Shown piece by piece: positions 53,684 to 63,762 of a DNA stretch of 64,000 nt (within the stretch, counting starts at the first letter, position 1; the number at the start of each line of letters is the position of its first letter). Source of the DNA: an uncultured Campylobacter sp. (GTDB lineage: Bacteria > Campylobacterota > Campylobacteria > Campylobacterales > Campylobacteraceae); assembly GCF_938045345.1 (NCBI RefSeq), contig NZ_CALIMS010000035.1:1-64000 (forward strand), read 5' to 3'. The notes under the pieces are model-generated. The model did no database searches. It worked only from the letters and a program-made list of their open reading frames with translations, and was not told the origin of the DNA. A program made the translations under genes and the position numbers.

Positions 53684-55003
53684 TTATAAAATATATTTCG
53701 CCAGATCCTCGTCGCTTGCGATGCCTGCAAGCTTTTCGCTTACGAGCTTTTCATCCACGACGATCTTTTGCCCTTTAAACTTATCCGCTTCGAAGCTGAT
53801 ATCCTCAAGCACCTTTTCCATTATCGTATGTAGCCTTCTAGCGCCGATGTCTTCGACTTTTTCGTTCGTGCTCGCCGCAAATTTCGCGATCGCTTTGACC
53901 CCGTCCTCGCTAAACTCTAGCTCGACGCCCTCGGTCTTTAAAAGCGCCGAGTACTGCTTAAGGAGCGAATTTTTTGGCTTAGTTAAAATTTCACACAGCG
54001 CTGCCTCATCTAAGCTATCAAGCTCGACGCGAAGCGGGAAGCGCCCCTGAAGCTCGGGGATTAGATCGCTCGGCTTGCTGATATGAAAGGCGCCCGCGGC
54101 GATAAAAAGGATATGATCGGTGTCGATATTGCCGAATTTCGTGCTTACGCTGCTGCCCTCCACGATCGGAAGCAGATCGCGCTGCACGCCCTCTTTGCTC
54201 GGATCCTGCCTGCCGCTATTGCCGCTTGAGACCGCCACCTTATCGATCTCGTCGATAAAGATGATGCCCTCGTTTTGTGCGCGCCTAACGGCTTCGGCTT
54301 TGATGCTCTCCATATCGAGAACTTTCTCGCTAGCCTCGCTTTTAAGGGCAACCTTGGCGTCTTTGACCTTCATCTCTTTTTTGCTTTTGCGCGTCGAAAT
54401 TCCAATTACCTTGATGAAGCTTTCCTGCATATTCGCCATCTCGGGCGGCAAATTCGGATTTGATTCAAGCGCATTTTCGCTTACTTCGATCTCGATGCTA
54501 AGATCGTCCAGATCGCCGTGCTCGAGCTTGGCCGCCATCTTTTCGTAGCTTTTTTCGTAATCTGCGACCTTCTCCTCGCTCGCTCCGCGCGGAAGCGGCG
54601 GAAGGACTTTTTCTAAAATTTTACGCTTGATATAATCATCGATCTTGTCTTTGTTCTTTTCAAATTCCTCGCCGCGCACTAAATTTACCGACGCGGCGAC
54701 CAGATCGCGCACCATGCTCTCTACGTCGCGCCCCACGAAGCCCACCTCGGTGTATTTGCTCGCCTCGACCTTGATAAAAGGAAGCCCAAACATCTTCGAA
54801 AGCCTGCGCGCGATTTCGGTCTTGCCCACGCCGGTAGAGCCGATCATCAGGATGTTTTTGGGCATCACCTCGTTTTTCATCTCATCTTCGAGCGCCATTC
54901 TGCGGTATCTGTTTCGCAAAGCCACCGCTATCGTGCGTTTAGCGCTATTTTGTCCGATTATATATTCGTCTAGTTTCTCTACGATCTGCTTTGGCGTCAT
55001 CAT
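53684..55003 (-). CDS. hslU: ATP-dependent protease ATPase subunit HslU
   Basis: AAA+ unfoldase that feeds HslV. About 439 residues from the ATG at 55003 (MMTPKQIVEKLDEYIIGQ), whose bases overlap the hslV stop; a longer frame to 55057 lies within hslV. Walker A is GSTGVGKTEI, Walker B IIFIDEIDKVA, sensor and C-terminal LHTIMEKVLEDISFEA as in the family. The I-domain is present. Confidence 0.95.
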   Translation of the reverse strand: MMTPKQIVEKLDEYIIGQNSAKRTIAVALRNRYRRMALEDEMKNEVMPKNILMIGSTGVGKTEIARRLSKMFGLPFIKVEASKYTEVGFVGRDVESMVRDLVAASVNLVRGEEFEKNKDKIDDYIKRKILEKVLPPLPRGASEEKVADYEKSYEKMAAKLEHGDLDDLSIEIEVSENALESNPNLPPEMANMQESFIKVIGISTRKSKKEMKVKDAKVALKSEASEKVLDMESIKAEAVRRAQNEGIIFIDEIDKVAVSSGNSGRQDPSKEGVQRDLLPIVEGSSVSTKFGNIDTDHILFIAAGAFHISKPSDLIPELQGRFPLRVELDSLDEAALCEILTKPKNSLLKQYSALLKTEGVELEFSEDGVKAIAKFAASTNEKVEDIGARRLHTIMEKVLEDISFEADKFKGQKIVVDEKLVSEKLAGIASDEDLAKYIL

Positions 55004-55548
55004 CTCTTTTCGTCCCAAATTGCGTATGTTTTGATGTTTTCGTTTGTGTAAATACAAATCTCGCCCGCGATCTTAAGGCTCTGCTTTACTAGCTCCTCTT
55101 CGTCTAGGCTAGCAAATTTATCCAAAGCTCGCGCCGCGCTAAGAGCGTAATTCCCGCCACTTCCGATCGCCGCGATCTTGCCGTCGTCCGGCTCTACCAC
55201 GTCGCCCGTGCCGCTAAGCAAAAAGATATTTTTGCGGTCCAACACCAGCATCATCGCTTCGAGCTTTCGCAGATACTTATCCTTGCGCCACTGTTTGCTA
55301 AATTCTATCACTGCCCTTAAAAGATCGCCCTTTGCGCCATCTAAGCACTTCTCAAACATATCAAAAAGATTAAACGCATCGGCAGTGCTGCCCGCAAAGC
55401 CCGCTAGGACGCCCCCATCTTTGCCGATCTTTCTAATTTTAGTCGCATTGCCCTTTAAGACGGTGTTTCCAAACGTAACCTGTCCGTCGCCGCCGATGAC
55501 GGAGCCCTTCGCGCCTTTGTAGGCTAAAATGGTAGTCGCTTCAAACAC
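55000..55548 (-). CDS. hslV: ATP-dependent protease peptidase subunit HslV
   Basis: 182 residues starting at a GTG overlapping the end of rplI, with GAGG upstream. The start MFEATTILAYKG puts the catalytic threonine after a short propeptide, as in proteasome-like HslV; GSGGNYALSAARAL is near residue 125. Forms the HslUV protease. Between rplI and hslU as in related genomes. Confidence 0.95.
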   Translation of the reverse strand: MFEATTILAYKGAKGSVIGGDGQVTFGNTVLKGNATKIRKIGKDGGVLAGFAGSTADAFNLFDMFEKCLDGAKGDLLRAVIEFSKQWRKDKYLRKLEAMMLVLDRKNIFLLSGTGDVVEPDDGKIAAIGSGGNYALSAARALDKFASLDEEELVKQSLKIAGEICIYTNENIKTYAIWDEKR

Positions 55549-55984
55549 TAGCCACCTCTATCTCAAATTTAGCGCTTATACCGTGCTTTAGCTTAGCATT
55601 TACGTCGTAGATCCCAGTCGTTTTGATAGCCTCGGTCTCTAAAATTTTCTTATCGATTTCGATCCCCTTTTGCTCTTTTAGCGCGGTTGCGATCTCATCT
55701 TTGGTAACCGAACCGAAAAGCGCGCCGCTCTCGCCCGTCTGCTTTACGATCTTTACGCGGATCTTAGCTAGCTCCTCGGCCAGCTTTTGTAAGCTCGCGA
55801 CCTCGTATTTTTCAAGCTCGGCCTGCTTTTTCTTATCCGCTTCAAATTTACGCAAAACCTCAGTCGTAGCGGCTTTGGCATAGCCTTTGCCGATTAAGAA
55901 GTTGTTGCCGTAGCCGTCCTTGACCTCCTTTACCTCACCCGCCTTTCCGAGCCCCTTAACGTCTTTGATCAATAACACTTTCAT
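55541..55984 (-). CDS. rplI: 50S ribosomal protein L9
   Basis: 147 residues with the signature KVLLIKDVKGLGKAGEVKEV and GYGNNFLIGKGYA at the N-terminus, long connecting helix and C-terminal domain. It heads the rplI-hslV-hslU operon and overlaps hslV by 8 bases. Confidence 0.97.
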   Translation of the reverse strand: MKVLLIKDVKGLGKAGEVKEVKDGYGNNFLIGKGYAKAATTEVLRKFEADKKKQAELEKYEVASLQKLAEELAKIRVKIVKQTGESGALFGSVTKDEIATALKEQKGIEIDKKILETEAIKTTGIYDVNAKLKHGISAKFEIEVASV

Positions 55985-56163
55985 CCATTATCCTTTTAAA
56001 TTTAGCTTTAAATTTATAAAATTTTATAAGCGGCGCGGGCGGATCTAAAATTTCGTGAAATTTTATGAAATTCGCCCGCAGCCGCTCGCGCTTTTCCGAT
56101 AATTTTAAAATTTCGTTTTGTGAAATTTGCCTGCACACCTTGCCGCTATAGGCAAAATTTCAT

Positions 56164-57387
56164 CTAAAGCTTGCGTCCGTTCTTGCCCGCGATGATAAAT
56201 CTTAGCGCGCTTAGCTTGATAAATCCGTCGCCGTCTTTTTGATTGAAAACCTTATCCTCTTCAAACGTCACGAAATCGGTATTAAACAAGCTATCGCTCT
56301 TGCTTTCCCTGCCCAGCACGGTCACGTTGCCCTTATAAAGCTCTAGCTTAACCTTGCCGTTTACGTGCTCCTGGGATTTGTTTATCAGCTCTTGAAGCAG
56401 CAAGCGCTCCGGGCTGAACCAAAAGCCGTTGTAGATGAGCTCGGCGTAGCGCGGCATTAGATCGTCTTTTAGATGCGCCGCGCCGCGATCTAGCGTGATG
56501 CTCTCAATCGCGCGGTGGGCCTTTAGCATGATCGTGCCGCCCGGAGTTTCGTAGCAGCCACGGCTCTTCATGCCGACGTAGCGATTTTCTACTAGATCGA
56601 GCCTGCCGATGCCGTTTTTAGCGCCAAGCTCGTTAAGCGCTGCTAGCATCTCGTGCGGCTTAAGCGCTTTGCCATTTAGCTTTACAGGATCACCATGCTT
56701 GTATTCGATCTCGATGATCTCGCTCTTATCTGGCGCATTTTTAGGGCTCACGGTCCATCGCCACATATCCTCCTCAGGCGCATGAGCGGGATCTTCCAGC
56801 ACCAAGCCCTCGTAGGAGATATGAAGGATATTCGCATCCATCGAATACGGCGATTTGCCTGGCTTTGAGGCGATGTCGATGCCGTTTTTCTTAGCGTAAG
56901 CAAGAAGCTTCTCGCGAGAGTTCAGATCCCACAGCCTCCACGGCGCAATTACCTTAATATCGGGATTTAGCGCGTATGCGCCAAGCTCGAAGCGGACTTG
57001 ATCGTTACCCTTGCCGGTCGCACCGTGGCTTACGGCGTCCGCGCCAGTTTTTTTCGCGATCTCGACTAGTTTTTTAGCAATTAACGGGCGGGCAATCGAT
57101 GTGCCTAAAAGATACTCGCCCTCATAAACGGCGTTTGCGCGAAACATCGGAAATACGTAATCGCGCACAAATTCCTCGCGCAGATCCTCTACGAAGATAT
57201 TTTCCTTTTTGATGCCCAGTTTCACAGCTTTGTTTTTGATCGGCTCCAAATCCTCGTTCTGACCGATATCTGCGGTGAAAGTCACCACATCGCAGCCGTA
57301 AGTATCGCCGAGCCACTTTAAAATAATGCTAGTGTCAAGTCCTCCAGAATACGCCAAAACGACCTTTTTTACATCTTTTTTTGCCAT
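56164..57387 (-). CDS. argG: Argininosuccinate synthase
   Basis: Joins citrulline and aspartate in arginine synthesis. About 407 residues from the ATG at 57387 (MAKKDVKKVVLAYSGG), which follows AAAGGA; the frame is open a further 100 codons but that part opposes the divergent S4 gene. ATP pyrophosphatase motif AYSGGLDTS near 12-20; YLLGTSIARPLIA and GATGKGNDQVRFE are family blocks. Confidence 0.96.
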   Translation of the reverse strand: MAKKDVKKVVLAYSGGLDTSIILKWLGDTYGCDVVTFTADIGQNEDLEPIKNKAVKLGIKKENIFVEDLREEFVRDYVFPMFRANAVYEGEYLLGTSIARPLIAKKLVEIAKKTGADAVSHGATGKGNDQVRFELGAYALNPDIKVIAPWRLWDLNSREKLLAYAKKNGIDIASKPGKSPYSMDANILHISYEGLVLEDPAHAPEEDMWRWTVSPKNAPDKSEIIEIEYKHGDPVKLNGKALKPHEMLAALNELGAKNGIGRLDLVENRYVGMKSRGCYETPGGTIMLKAHRAIESITLDRGAAHLKDDLMPRYAELIYNGFWFSPERLLLQELINKSQEHVNGKVKLELYKGNVTVLGRESKSDSLFNTDFVTFEEDKVFNQKDGDGFIKLSALRFIIAGKNGRKL

Positions 57388-57475
57388 CTCAAATCCTTTA
57401 CGTAAAATTTGGCGAAATTCTACCAAAAATAGTTTAATAGTTGCTTTTAAGGCAAATATCGCTAAACTCACGCCT

Positions 57476-57721
57476 ATGAGAATCGATAAATTTTTAAACG
57501 CAGTAAATATCACCAAGCGGCGCGCCATCAGCGAAGATATGTGCAAAAGCGGCGTCGTGGCCGTAAACGGCGTCGTAGCAAAGCCCGCCAAAGAGCTTAA
57601 AATCGGCGACGTTATCACGATAAGCTTTTTAGATAGAAAACAAAGCTTTAAAGTCCTAGCCTTTCCTAGCGCGAAAAATACGCCCAAAAGCGAGCAGGCG
57701 AAGTATGTCCAAGAGCTTTGA
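57476..57721 (+). CDS. S4-domain RNA-binding protein
   Basis: 81 residues from ATG at 57476 (MRIDKFLNAVNITKRRAI), a single S4 fold with KSGVVAVNGVVAKPAKELKI. Small S4 proteins of the HslR/RqcH-partner type bind rRNA or stalled ribosomes; which is unclear. Divergent from argG with 88 bases between, and overlapping tsaE. Confidence 0.85.
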   Translation: MRIDKFLNAVNITKRRAISEDMCKSGVVAVNGVVAKPAKELKIGDVITISFLDRKQSFKVLAFPSAKNTPKSEQAKYVQEL

Positions 57722-58112
57722 ACTCATCTGCGGCGAGGATGAAATTTCGCGCCTCGTGCAGGCTCTGCCAAAAAGCGGCATAATATTGTTAATCGGCGAT
57801 CTTGCCAGCGGCAAAACGACTCTTGCGCGCGCGATCGTGCGGGCTCACGGGTTAGACGAGCACGTGAGCTCACCTACGTTTTCGATCATGCAAAACTACG
57901 GCCAAATTTATCATTACGACATCTATAACGGCGGCTGTGAGGGGATTTTAAAAAACGGACTATTTGAAAATTTATTTGAAGAGGGGCTTCATCTGATCGA
58001 ATGGGCGGATGAAAATTTGATAAATTTACTTAAAAAATATGAGCTTGATTTTTGCGTAGTGAGGATCACGCCGCACGCGCAAGGGCGAAAATACGAGGTA
58101 AGCTATGCATAA
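57705..58112 (+). CDS. tsaE: tRNA threonylcarbamoyladenosine biosynthesis ATPase TsaE
   Basis: 135 residues. P-loop GDLASGKTTLARAI near 32-45, SSPTFSIMQNY near 65, and the IEWADEN segment are typical. Works with TsaB and TsaD to make t6A37 in tRNAs. Overlaps the S4 gene by 17 and lptB by 8 bases. Confidence 0.93.
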   Translation: MSKSFELICGEDEISRLVQALPKSGIILLIGDLASGKTTLARAIVRAHGLDEHVSSPTFSIMQNYGQIYHYDIYNGGCEGILKNGLFENLFEEGLHLIEWADENLINLLKKYELDFCVVRITPHAQGRKYEVSYA

Positions 58113-58827
58113 ACTGGAAGTCAGGGGTCTAAAAAAAACCATAAAAGGCACGCCGATCATCAAAGGAATCTCGCTAGAGCTTTACAATGGCGAGATCGTG
58201 GGGCTGCTAGGGCCCAACGGAGCGGGCAAAACCACGACGTTTTATATGGTCTGCGGGCTGATAAGCGCTAGCGGCGGCGATATCTTGCTTAATGAAAATA
58301 GCATCGCAAAGGTTCCGCTTCACAAACGCGCTAAGCTGGGCATAGGCTACCTGCCACAAGAAAGCAGCATCTTTAAGGAGCTTAGCGTTGAAGAAAATTT
58401 AATGCTCGCCGCGGAGATCACCTACAAAAACAGGGCCGAAGCCTCGCAAAAGGTCGATGAGATGCTAAATCTACTCAACATCGAGCCGATCAGATTGCGC
58501 AAAGGCGTAAGCCTAAGTGGCGGCGAGCGCAGGCGCTGCGAGATCGCGCGAAGCCTAATGATAACGCCGAAATTTCTACTTTTGGACGAGCCATTTGCGG
58601 GCGTCGATCCGATCGCCGTTAGCGACATCCAAAGCATCGTGCGAGACCTAAAAAAGCTCGGCATCGGCGTACTCATCACCGATCATAACGTCCGCGAAAC
58701 GCTTGCGATCTGCGACCGCGCCTACGTCATCAAAGACGGCGAGCTATTCGCAGGCGGCACCGCAAAAGAGATAGCCAGCGATCCAAATGTGCGCAAATTC
58801 TACCTCGGCGAGGATTTTAGCATCTAA
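58105..58827 (+). CDS. lptB: Lipopolysaccharide export ABC ATPase LptB
   Basis: 240 residues. Walker A GPNGAGKTTT, signature SLSGGERRRCEIARSL, Walker B FLLLDEPFAGVDP and H-loop ITDHNVRE. The sequence GIGYLPQESSIFKELSVEEN is typical of LptB rather than other ABC ATPases. Powers transport of lipopolysaccharide by LptBFGC. Confidence 0.95.
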   Translation: MHKLEVRGLKKTIKGTPIIKGISLELYNGEIVGLLGPNGAGKTTTFYMVCGLISASGGDILLNENSIAKVPLHKRAKLGIGYLPQESSIFKELSVEENLMLAAEITYKNRAEASQKVDEMLNLLNIEPIRLRKGVSLSGGERRRCEIARSLMITPKFLLLDEPFAGVDPIAVSDIQSIVRDLKKLGIGVLITDHNVRETLAICDRAYVIKDGELFAGGTAKEIASDPNVRKFYLGEDFSI

Positions 58828-59756
58828 GTCAGCCAGAGCGCTTTGGATTTTCACTTCCCGCTTCGGCGCGCGCATTAATTTCTATAATTTAAGTTTTACG
58901 ATTTAAAATTCAAGTGTACGGCTGCGACTGGCTGTACGCGTGCCTCTCGACCTAAATCTGCGTATTAAAATTTTAAAGCCCGTAAAGCCTCGGCGCTCAA
59001 TAATTTCACGCCCGTTTTAATTTACATATTAAATTTTGAGGCGTAGCGCTTCGGTGCGAGGCGCGTATCAGTATGGTTTGAATTTTGTGCTTAAAATTTT
59101 GAAATAGTTATGACGGCGAGATTTAAACTCGGCGTCTAAATCTCGCGCATCAATTTTTGAAGTGCGTCTCGGGCTCGTTTTTAAATTTCAAAAGGCGTTT
59201 TGTGCACTGCAAATTTTAAATAATTTTTGCGGCAGGTTCTCTTTTCGCAACCGCAATTTACACCCGTGGTACATAAAATTTAAATTGCATTTTAATCACA
59301 CTTTGTTTAAATTAAATCAAATTTTAAAGCAGAGGCGTCTTTAAACGTAACGCTTTCATCTGCGCATCAAAATCACGCCCACAATTTGCAAAAGAATATC
59401 CGCTCGTAGAATTAAAATTTTAAAGCAACAGCCTCAAATAAATTACGTATGCGAAACTTGCGGTCCGCGCGATGTGGCTAGCGAGTGGCAGCGTAAACCA
59501 AAGCGCACACAAACCTACTCACTTCGGCTTCGACGCATCAAATTAAAAGCGACGCGCGAAGCAAGACCTTCCAACCCGCTAGAATTTTGCCGATTAAGCC
59601 GCTTTGTTTAATTAAAATTGCGCTTTTATTTGCTCTGCGGGTTTAAATTTCGCTCATCTTAAAGCTCGCTGCGAATTTTAAAATTTTAACCCGGCACTCG
59701 TCGCTTCCTTTAAAATTTTAAAATTCTTAAAATTTTGGCGAGATCAAGGAGAGATT
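58828..59756 (+). other. Long gene-free stretch
   Basis: About 930 bases between lptB and the next gene, with AAATTT mosaic. Short frames (one at 59162-59344) lack ribosome binding sites. No RNA gene recognised. A ribosome binding site AAGGAGAG ends the stretch. Confidence 0.5.
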
Positions 59757-60575
59757 ATGAAAAAAGTTCTACTTTCGTGCGCCTTGGCGGGCGCGCTTTT
59801 TGGCCTAGGGATCGACGGATTTAGCGCACCTAGTGGTTCGCTCATTACCGATGACGCTTTTTACATCGCAAATCGCGGCAGTAGTGAAGATCCACAAGAG
59901 CGCGACGGCTTCATCAGCCGCATAGTAAAAAATTCCAACGTCGTTGAGACCAATTTTATAGACGATCTGGTAAATCCTGGCGGAATGGCGCAGATCGCGG
60001 GCGTGCTCTACGTGTGCGATCTGGACGCGATCAGGGGCTTTAGCAAAGGCCAGGAGGTTTTCAATCTAAAAATCGAGGGAGCGCAGGCCTTAAACGACGT
60101 CGTGGCGCTCGGTAGCGAGGTTTTGCTCGCAAGCGATCCCGCGCGTGGGACGATCTGGCGCATCGACCTGCTCTCGCGCACCGCGGATGAGTTTGCGCGC
60201 ATCGATCCATCGCTAGGCAGCCCAAACGGACTTTTGGCTAAAGGCGATAAGCTTCTGATCACTACATTCGATCTTAGCGGAAAGGTCCCGGGGCGCGTAC
60301 TAAGCATGGATCTGAAATCTCGCGAAATTTCGATCTTTGCCGATATGAAGGGGGTTTTCTACGGCATAGCGCGCGGAAAAAACGGCGAAATTTTAGTTAG
60401 CGATTGGGGTGAGGATCTTTTAAGCGGTAAAATTTGGCGCATCGGTACGGACGGACGCGTGCTCAAGCTAGATCTGGGCGCGATGCAAAGACCTGCGGAC
60501 ATCTCAAGCGATAGCAAGGTTTTATTGATCCCAAAATCGCTGGAAAACAAAGTCGAGCTGATAAATTTGCCGTAA
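59757..60575 (+). CDS. Exported beta-propeller-like protein of unknown function
   Basis: 272 residues with signal peptide MKKVLLSCALAGALFGLG. Repeated blade-like segments (YVCDLDAIRGFSKGQ, LLASDPARGTIWRIDL, LLITTFDLSGKVPGRVLSMD, ILVSDWGEDLLSGKIWRI) recall SMP-30/NHL-type six-bladed propellers. Ligand unknown; location periplasm. Appears monocistronic. Confidence 0.75.
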   Translation: MKKVLLSCALAGALFGLGIDGFSAPSGSLITDDAFYIANRGSSEDPQERDGFISRIVKNSNVVETNFIDDLVNPGGMAQIAGVLYVCDLDAIRGFSKGQEVFNLKIEGAQALNDVVALGSEVLLASDPARGTIWRIDLLSRTADEFARIDPSLGSPNGLLAKGDKLLITTFDLSGKVPGRVLSMDLKSREISIFADMKGVFYGIARGKNGEILVSDWGEDLLSGKIWRIGTDGRVLKLDLGAMQRPADISSDSKVLLIPKSLENKVELINLP

Positions 60576-61208
60576 CCGACCGTCTTATTGCGGCTTCGCA
60601 GTTTGCTTAAATTTTATAAATATATGCTGTATCGTGCTTTATAAGCCATCTTTTTGTGCTTCGCCGCTTGTGCGGCAGTATCAGTTACGGACCAGAACCA
60701 ATCGCGATATCAAAATTAGGTCAATGCCGAAGCCGGTCGCAGCGCCAAGGCTAATTGCGGCAGCGTAAGAGTTATATTACGAAACCGATCGCCCTTTTTC
60801 GCGCGCACTCAAGAGCCAAGTACGCCCAAAAGCCGCGCGTGCCGTCTTGCGACACGCAAATGCCGAGCCTGCCGTAAAATTTGCAAATTCATCTGCCCTC
60901 CTTTTAAATTCCATCGCCTTAAATTTCATCGCTGCAGATATTTTCACAGGCCGAGCGGCGCTAAATTTCAGCGCAAAATTTAACGCCCGCTGCGACTCAA
61001 AAGCCTTGAAGACTCATAACGCGCGAAATTTCAGCGTAAATTTTAACGATGAGAGGCGCTTTTACATACCGCGTCGTATCTGCGCGCGACCGAATTCTAT
61101 GCGGCGGCGTGATCTCGGCTACTGCGCGCTGTCGCTGTACGGATGCGTGAAGCTTACCATTCTACGAAGCGCGTATGCCTAGGCTACTTCTGGGCACCCG
61201 CGCAGAAC
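60576..61208 (+). other. Gene-free stretch before bpt
   Basis: About 630 bases. A 111-codon frame at 60847-61182 encodes low-complexity Ala/Asn/Phe-rich sequence from AAATTT words and has no ribosome binding site; not called. Confidence 0.45.
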
Positions 61209-61943
61209 CTACCCCTCTATGCGCCCCTCCCACACGGCGGGAGTGTCAAGCTCTACGTATGAGTTTAAAATTTCATACGGCTCGTAGCCAAATTTATACG
61301 CCAGGCTCGGGCACTGCTTCACCGCGTAGCCCAGATAGATCCAGCGAAGCCCCAGATCTTGGGCGAACTCAATCTGTTTTAAAAGCGAAAATTTACCCAG
61401 ACTTAGATGCGGCAGATACGGATCGTAGTAGCAATACACCGAGCTAATGCCGTCATCCACGATATCGATGAGATCGACGCAGATAAGCCGCCCGTCCTCG
61501 CCATAGTAAGAGATTTCTTTGCCGAAGTCGCCGTGGCCCTGGACGTAAATTTCATCATATCGCTCAAAATCGATCTCTTGCACAGGCCAGCCCTTTTTTA
61601 GATGCATGTAGTCGTGATAGAGCGCGAAAAGCTCCAAACGCGCATCGTTTAAAAGCGGGCGAGATTGCCATACATAGGCAGTCGTGCGATTATTTTTATA
61701 GACGCGGCGGTGCGATCTGCTAAATTTAAAATTTAAAGCATCGACGCGCAGGCTTTTACACTCCGCGCAGGCTGCGCAAACGGGCTTTTGAAAATACCTG
61801 CCGAAGCGGCGATAGCCATGTTGCACTAAGCTTGAATTATACTCGAAGTCGCAGTCTTTTATGTAGAGATACTCGCTACGCGCGGCTCTGCCGCCTAGAT
61901 AGGGGCAGGCAAAATCCAGCGTACAAAATGGAATTTCAGTCAT
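61209..61943 (-). CDS. bpt: Aspartate/glutamate leucyltransferase
   Basis: Adds leucine from Leu-tRNA to N-terminal Asp/Glu, marking proteins for ClpAP. 244 residues, ATE family: the N-terminal cysteine pattern CTLDFACPYL and VCAACAECKSLRVD and the C-terminal GKFSLLKQIEFAQDLGLRWI are present. Overlaps the small gene upstream by 8 bases. Confidence 0.9.
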   Translation of the reverse strand: MTEIPFCTLDFACPYLGGRAARSEYLYIKDCDFEYNSSLVQHGYRRFGRYFQKPVCAACAECKSLRVDALNFKFSRSHRRVYKNNRTTAYVWQSRPLLNDARLELFALYHDYMHLKKGWPVQEIDFERYDEIYVQGHGDFGKEISYYGEDGRLICVDLIDIVDDGISSVYCYYDPYLPHLSLGKFSLLKQIEFAQDLGLRWIYLGYAVKQCPSLAYKFGYEPYEILNSYVELDTPAVWEGRIEG

Positions 61944-62205
61944 TCAGCTTTTTGATATTCGCCGCGTCCACGTATTTTAAAAACTCGTCTTTGAGGCGCT
62001 TTTCGCGTGCGGCGATGCTCTCTTTGGCTGCGTCGAATTCCTCCGCGGCACCGTCTAGGCCGCTTTCGCTATCATCATCTCTGAAAATATCTTTAAACTC
62101 GTCGCGATTTGGATTAGGTTTTTTGGGCTTTTTGGGCGCAGAGCTTGCCGCCTTGTCCTTAAGCATATCCTTTTTTATATCTTTCAGGCTCTCTAAAAAA
62201 TCCAT
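61936..62205 (-). CDS. Small charged protein of unknown function
   Basis: 89 residues, Lys/Asp/Glu-rich, with a Lys-Pro-rich linker (APKKPKKPNPNRDEF) between two helical segments. C. jejuni has a comparable small gene between bpt and pycA. No signal peptide; likely cytoplasmic. Confidence 0.75.
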   Translation of the reverse strand: MDFLESLKDIKKDMLKDKAASSAPKKPKKPNPNRDEFKDIFRDDDSESGLDGAAEEFDAAKESIAAREKRLKDEFLKYVDAANIKKLND

Positions 62206-62213
62206 ACTCTTTC

Positions 62214-63647
62214 CTAAATCCGTGCCGATTTGCGCATCGCAGCGACGATGGCGGCGATCGCTTCGTTTTTATTCGGCTGCATATCATCGATAGTGTTTTC
62301 TAAGATTTTATCTAAATTTTTCTCGACATAGCTCGTGTCAAAAAAGCCGAGTCGGAATTCGCGCGACTTGCTGATGCTAAGCAAAAACGGAATGATCGTG
62401 CGCACCCCCTCGATACGAAACTCCTTCAGCGCGCGCTCTAGTTTATTAACAGCCAGGTCGTAGTCGGTGGTTTTGATGATGAGCTTGGCTAGAAGCGAGT
62501 CGTAAAACGGCGGAATTTTATAACCTTTGTAGATGTGGCTATCGACGCGCACGGAGGGACCTAGTGCGGGATAATAATCGCTGACGGTACCGGGAACCGG
62601 GGTGAAATTTTTCCAGACGTTTTCGGAGGTGATTCTAGCCTCAATCGCGTAGCCGTGCGGCTTGATATCACTTTGCTCAAGCTCTAAAATTTCGCCGTTT
62701 GCGATGCGGATCTGGCGCACGACAAGATCGACGCCCGTAACCTCCTCGGTGATGCCGTGCTCGACCTGGATACGGGTATTCATCTCCATAAAATAGAAGT
62801 TATTGTAGTCATCGAGCAAAAATTCCACCGTGCCGACGTTGGTATAATTCACCGCCTTTGCTGCAGCTACCGCGGTCGTACCCATCGTCTTTCGCAGATG
62901 CTCGCTTATCGAGGGGCACGGCGCGATCTCGATAATTTTTTGATGGCGGCGCTGGATCGAACAATCGCGCTCGCAAAGATGGATGATGTTGCCGTAATTG
63001 TCGCCGATGATCTGAAACTCGATGTGGCGCGGCTTAACGACGAGCTTTTCCATAAAAATTTCATCGTTATTAAAAAAGGTCTTCGCCTCCCTCGTGCACG
63101 AGTCATAGGCGCTCTCCATATCCTTCTCGTCCCACACTTCGCGGATACCGCGTCCGCCGCCGCCGCCGCTAGCCTTTAAAATCACGGGGTAGCCGATCTC
63201 GCGCGCATATTTTTTGATCGTATCCATGCTCTCGTGATTTAGCTTTTCGGTGCCGGGCACGATCGGGATGCCGTTTTTGCGCATCAGATAGCGAGCGATG
63301 TTTTTGTTGCCCATTTTGCGAATAACGTCGGGTTTTGGACCGATGAAAATAATGCCCGCGTCCTCGACCTCTCTTGCAAAGTCGTAATTCTCGCTCAAAA
63401 AGCCGTATCCAGGATGTATCGCATCAGCACCGCACTCTTTGGCGACTTCGACGATCTTTTTGGCGTCCAGATAGCCTTTTAGCGCATCGGTGCTGACCTC
63501 GTAGGCCTCATCGGCGATTTTTACGTGCAAGCAATCGACGTCGGGTTTAGTGTAGATCGCGACGCTTCCGATATGCAGATCTCTGCAGGCTCTAATGATC
63601 CTAACCGCGATCTCGCCGCGATTGGCGATAAGAATTTTACGTATCAT
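62214..63647 (-). CDS. pycA: Biotin carboxylase, pyruvate carboxylase subunit A-like
   Basis: 477 residues: N-terminal RKILIANRGEIAVRIIRA, ATP-grasp loop KASGGGGGRGIR, FMEMNTRIQVEHGITE and a biotin carboxylase C-terminal domain. No biotinyl domain is attached, so a separate partner is required. The gene order with the small gene and bpt matches C. jejuni pycA; acetyl-CoA carboxylase accC is the alternative and cannot be excluded from sequence alone. Extends somewhat beyond the AccC length of about 450. Confidence 0.85.
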   Translation of the reverse strand: MIRKILIANRGEIAVRIIRACRDLHIGSVAIYTKPDVDCLHVKIADEAYEVSTDALKGYLDAKKIVEVAKECGADAIHPGYGFLSENYDFAREVEDAGIIFIGPKPDVIRKMGNKNIARYLMRKNGIPIVPGTEKLNHESMDTIKKYAREIGYPVILKASGGGGGRGIREVWDEKDMESAYDSCTREAKTFFNNDEIFMEKLVVKPRHIEFQIIGDNYGNIIHLCERDCSIQRRHQKIIEIAPCPSISEHLRKTMGTTAVAAAKAVNYTNVGTVEFLLDDYNNFYFMEMNTRIQVEHGITEEVTGVDLVVRQIRIANGEILELEQSDIKPHGYAIEARITSENVWKNFTPVPGTVSDYYPALGPSVRVDSHIYKGYKIPPFYDSLLAKLIIKTTDYDLAVNKLERALKEFRIEGVRTIIPFLLSISKSREFRLGFFDTSYVEKNLDKILENTIDDMQPNKNEAIAAIVAAMRKSARI

Positions 63648-63762
63648 AAATAATTGCCTCTTTTAAAGAAATACCGCGGTAATAATAGTATAAAAAATTT
63701 TATAGCAAGTTGAAATTCATGAAAGGCGGTTGAAATTCCGGATAAAATTTAAAGAAGATTTA

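Noticed and set aside
56164..57687. Extended N-terminus for argG
   Set aside because: The extra 100 codons oppose the S4 gene, and the ATG at 57387 has a good ribosome binding site and the family N-terminus.
60847..61182. 111-codon frame before bpt
   Set aside because: Translation is low complexity and matches the AAATTT mosaic; no ribosome binding site.
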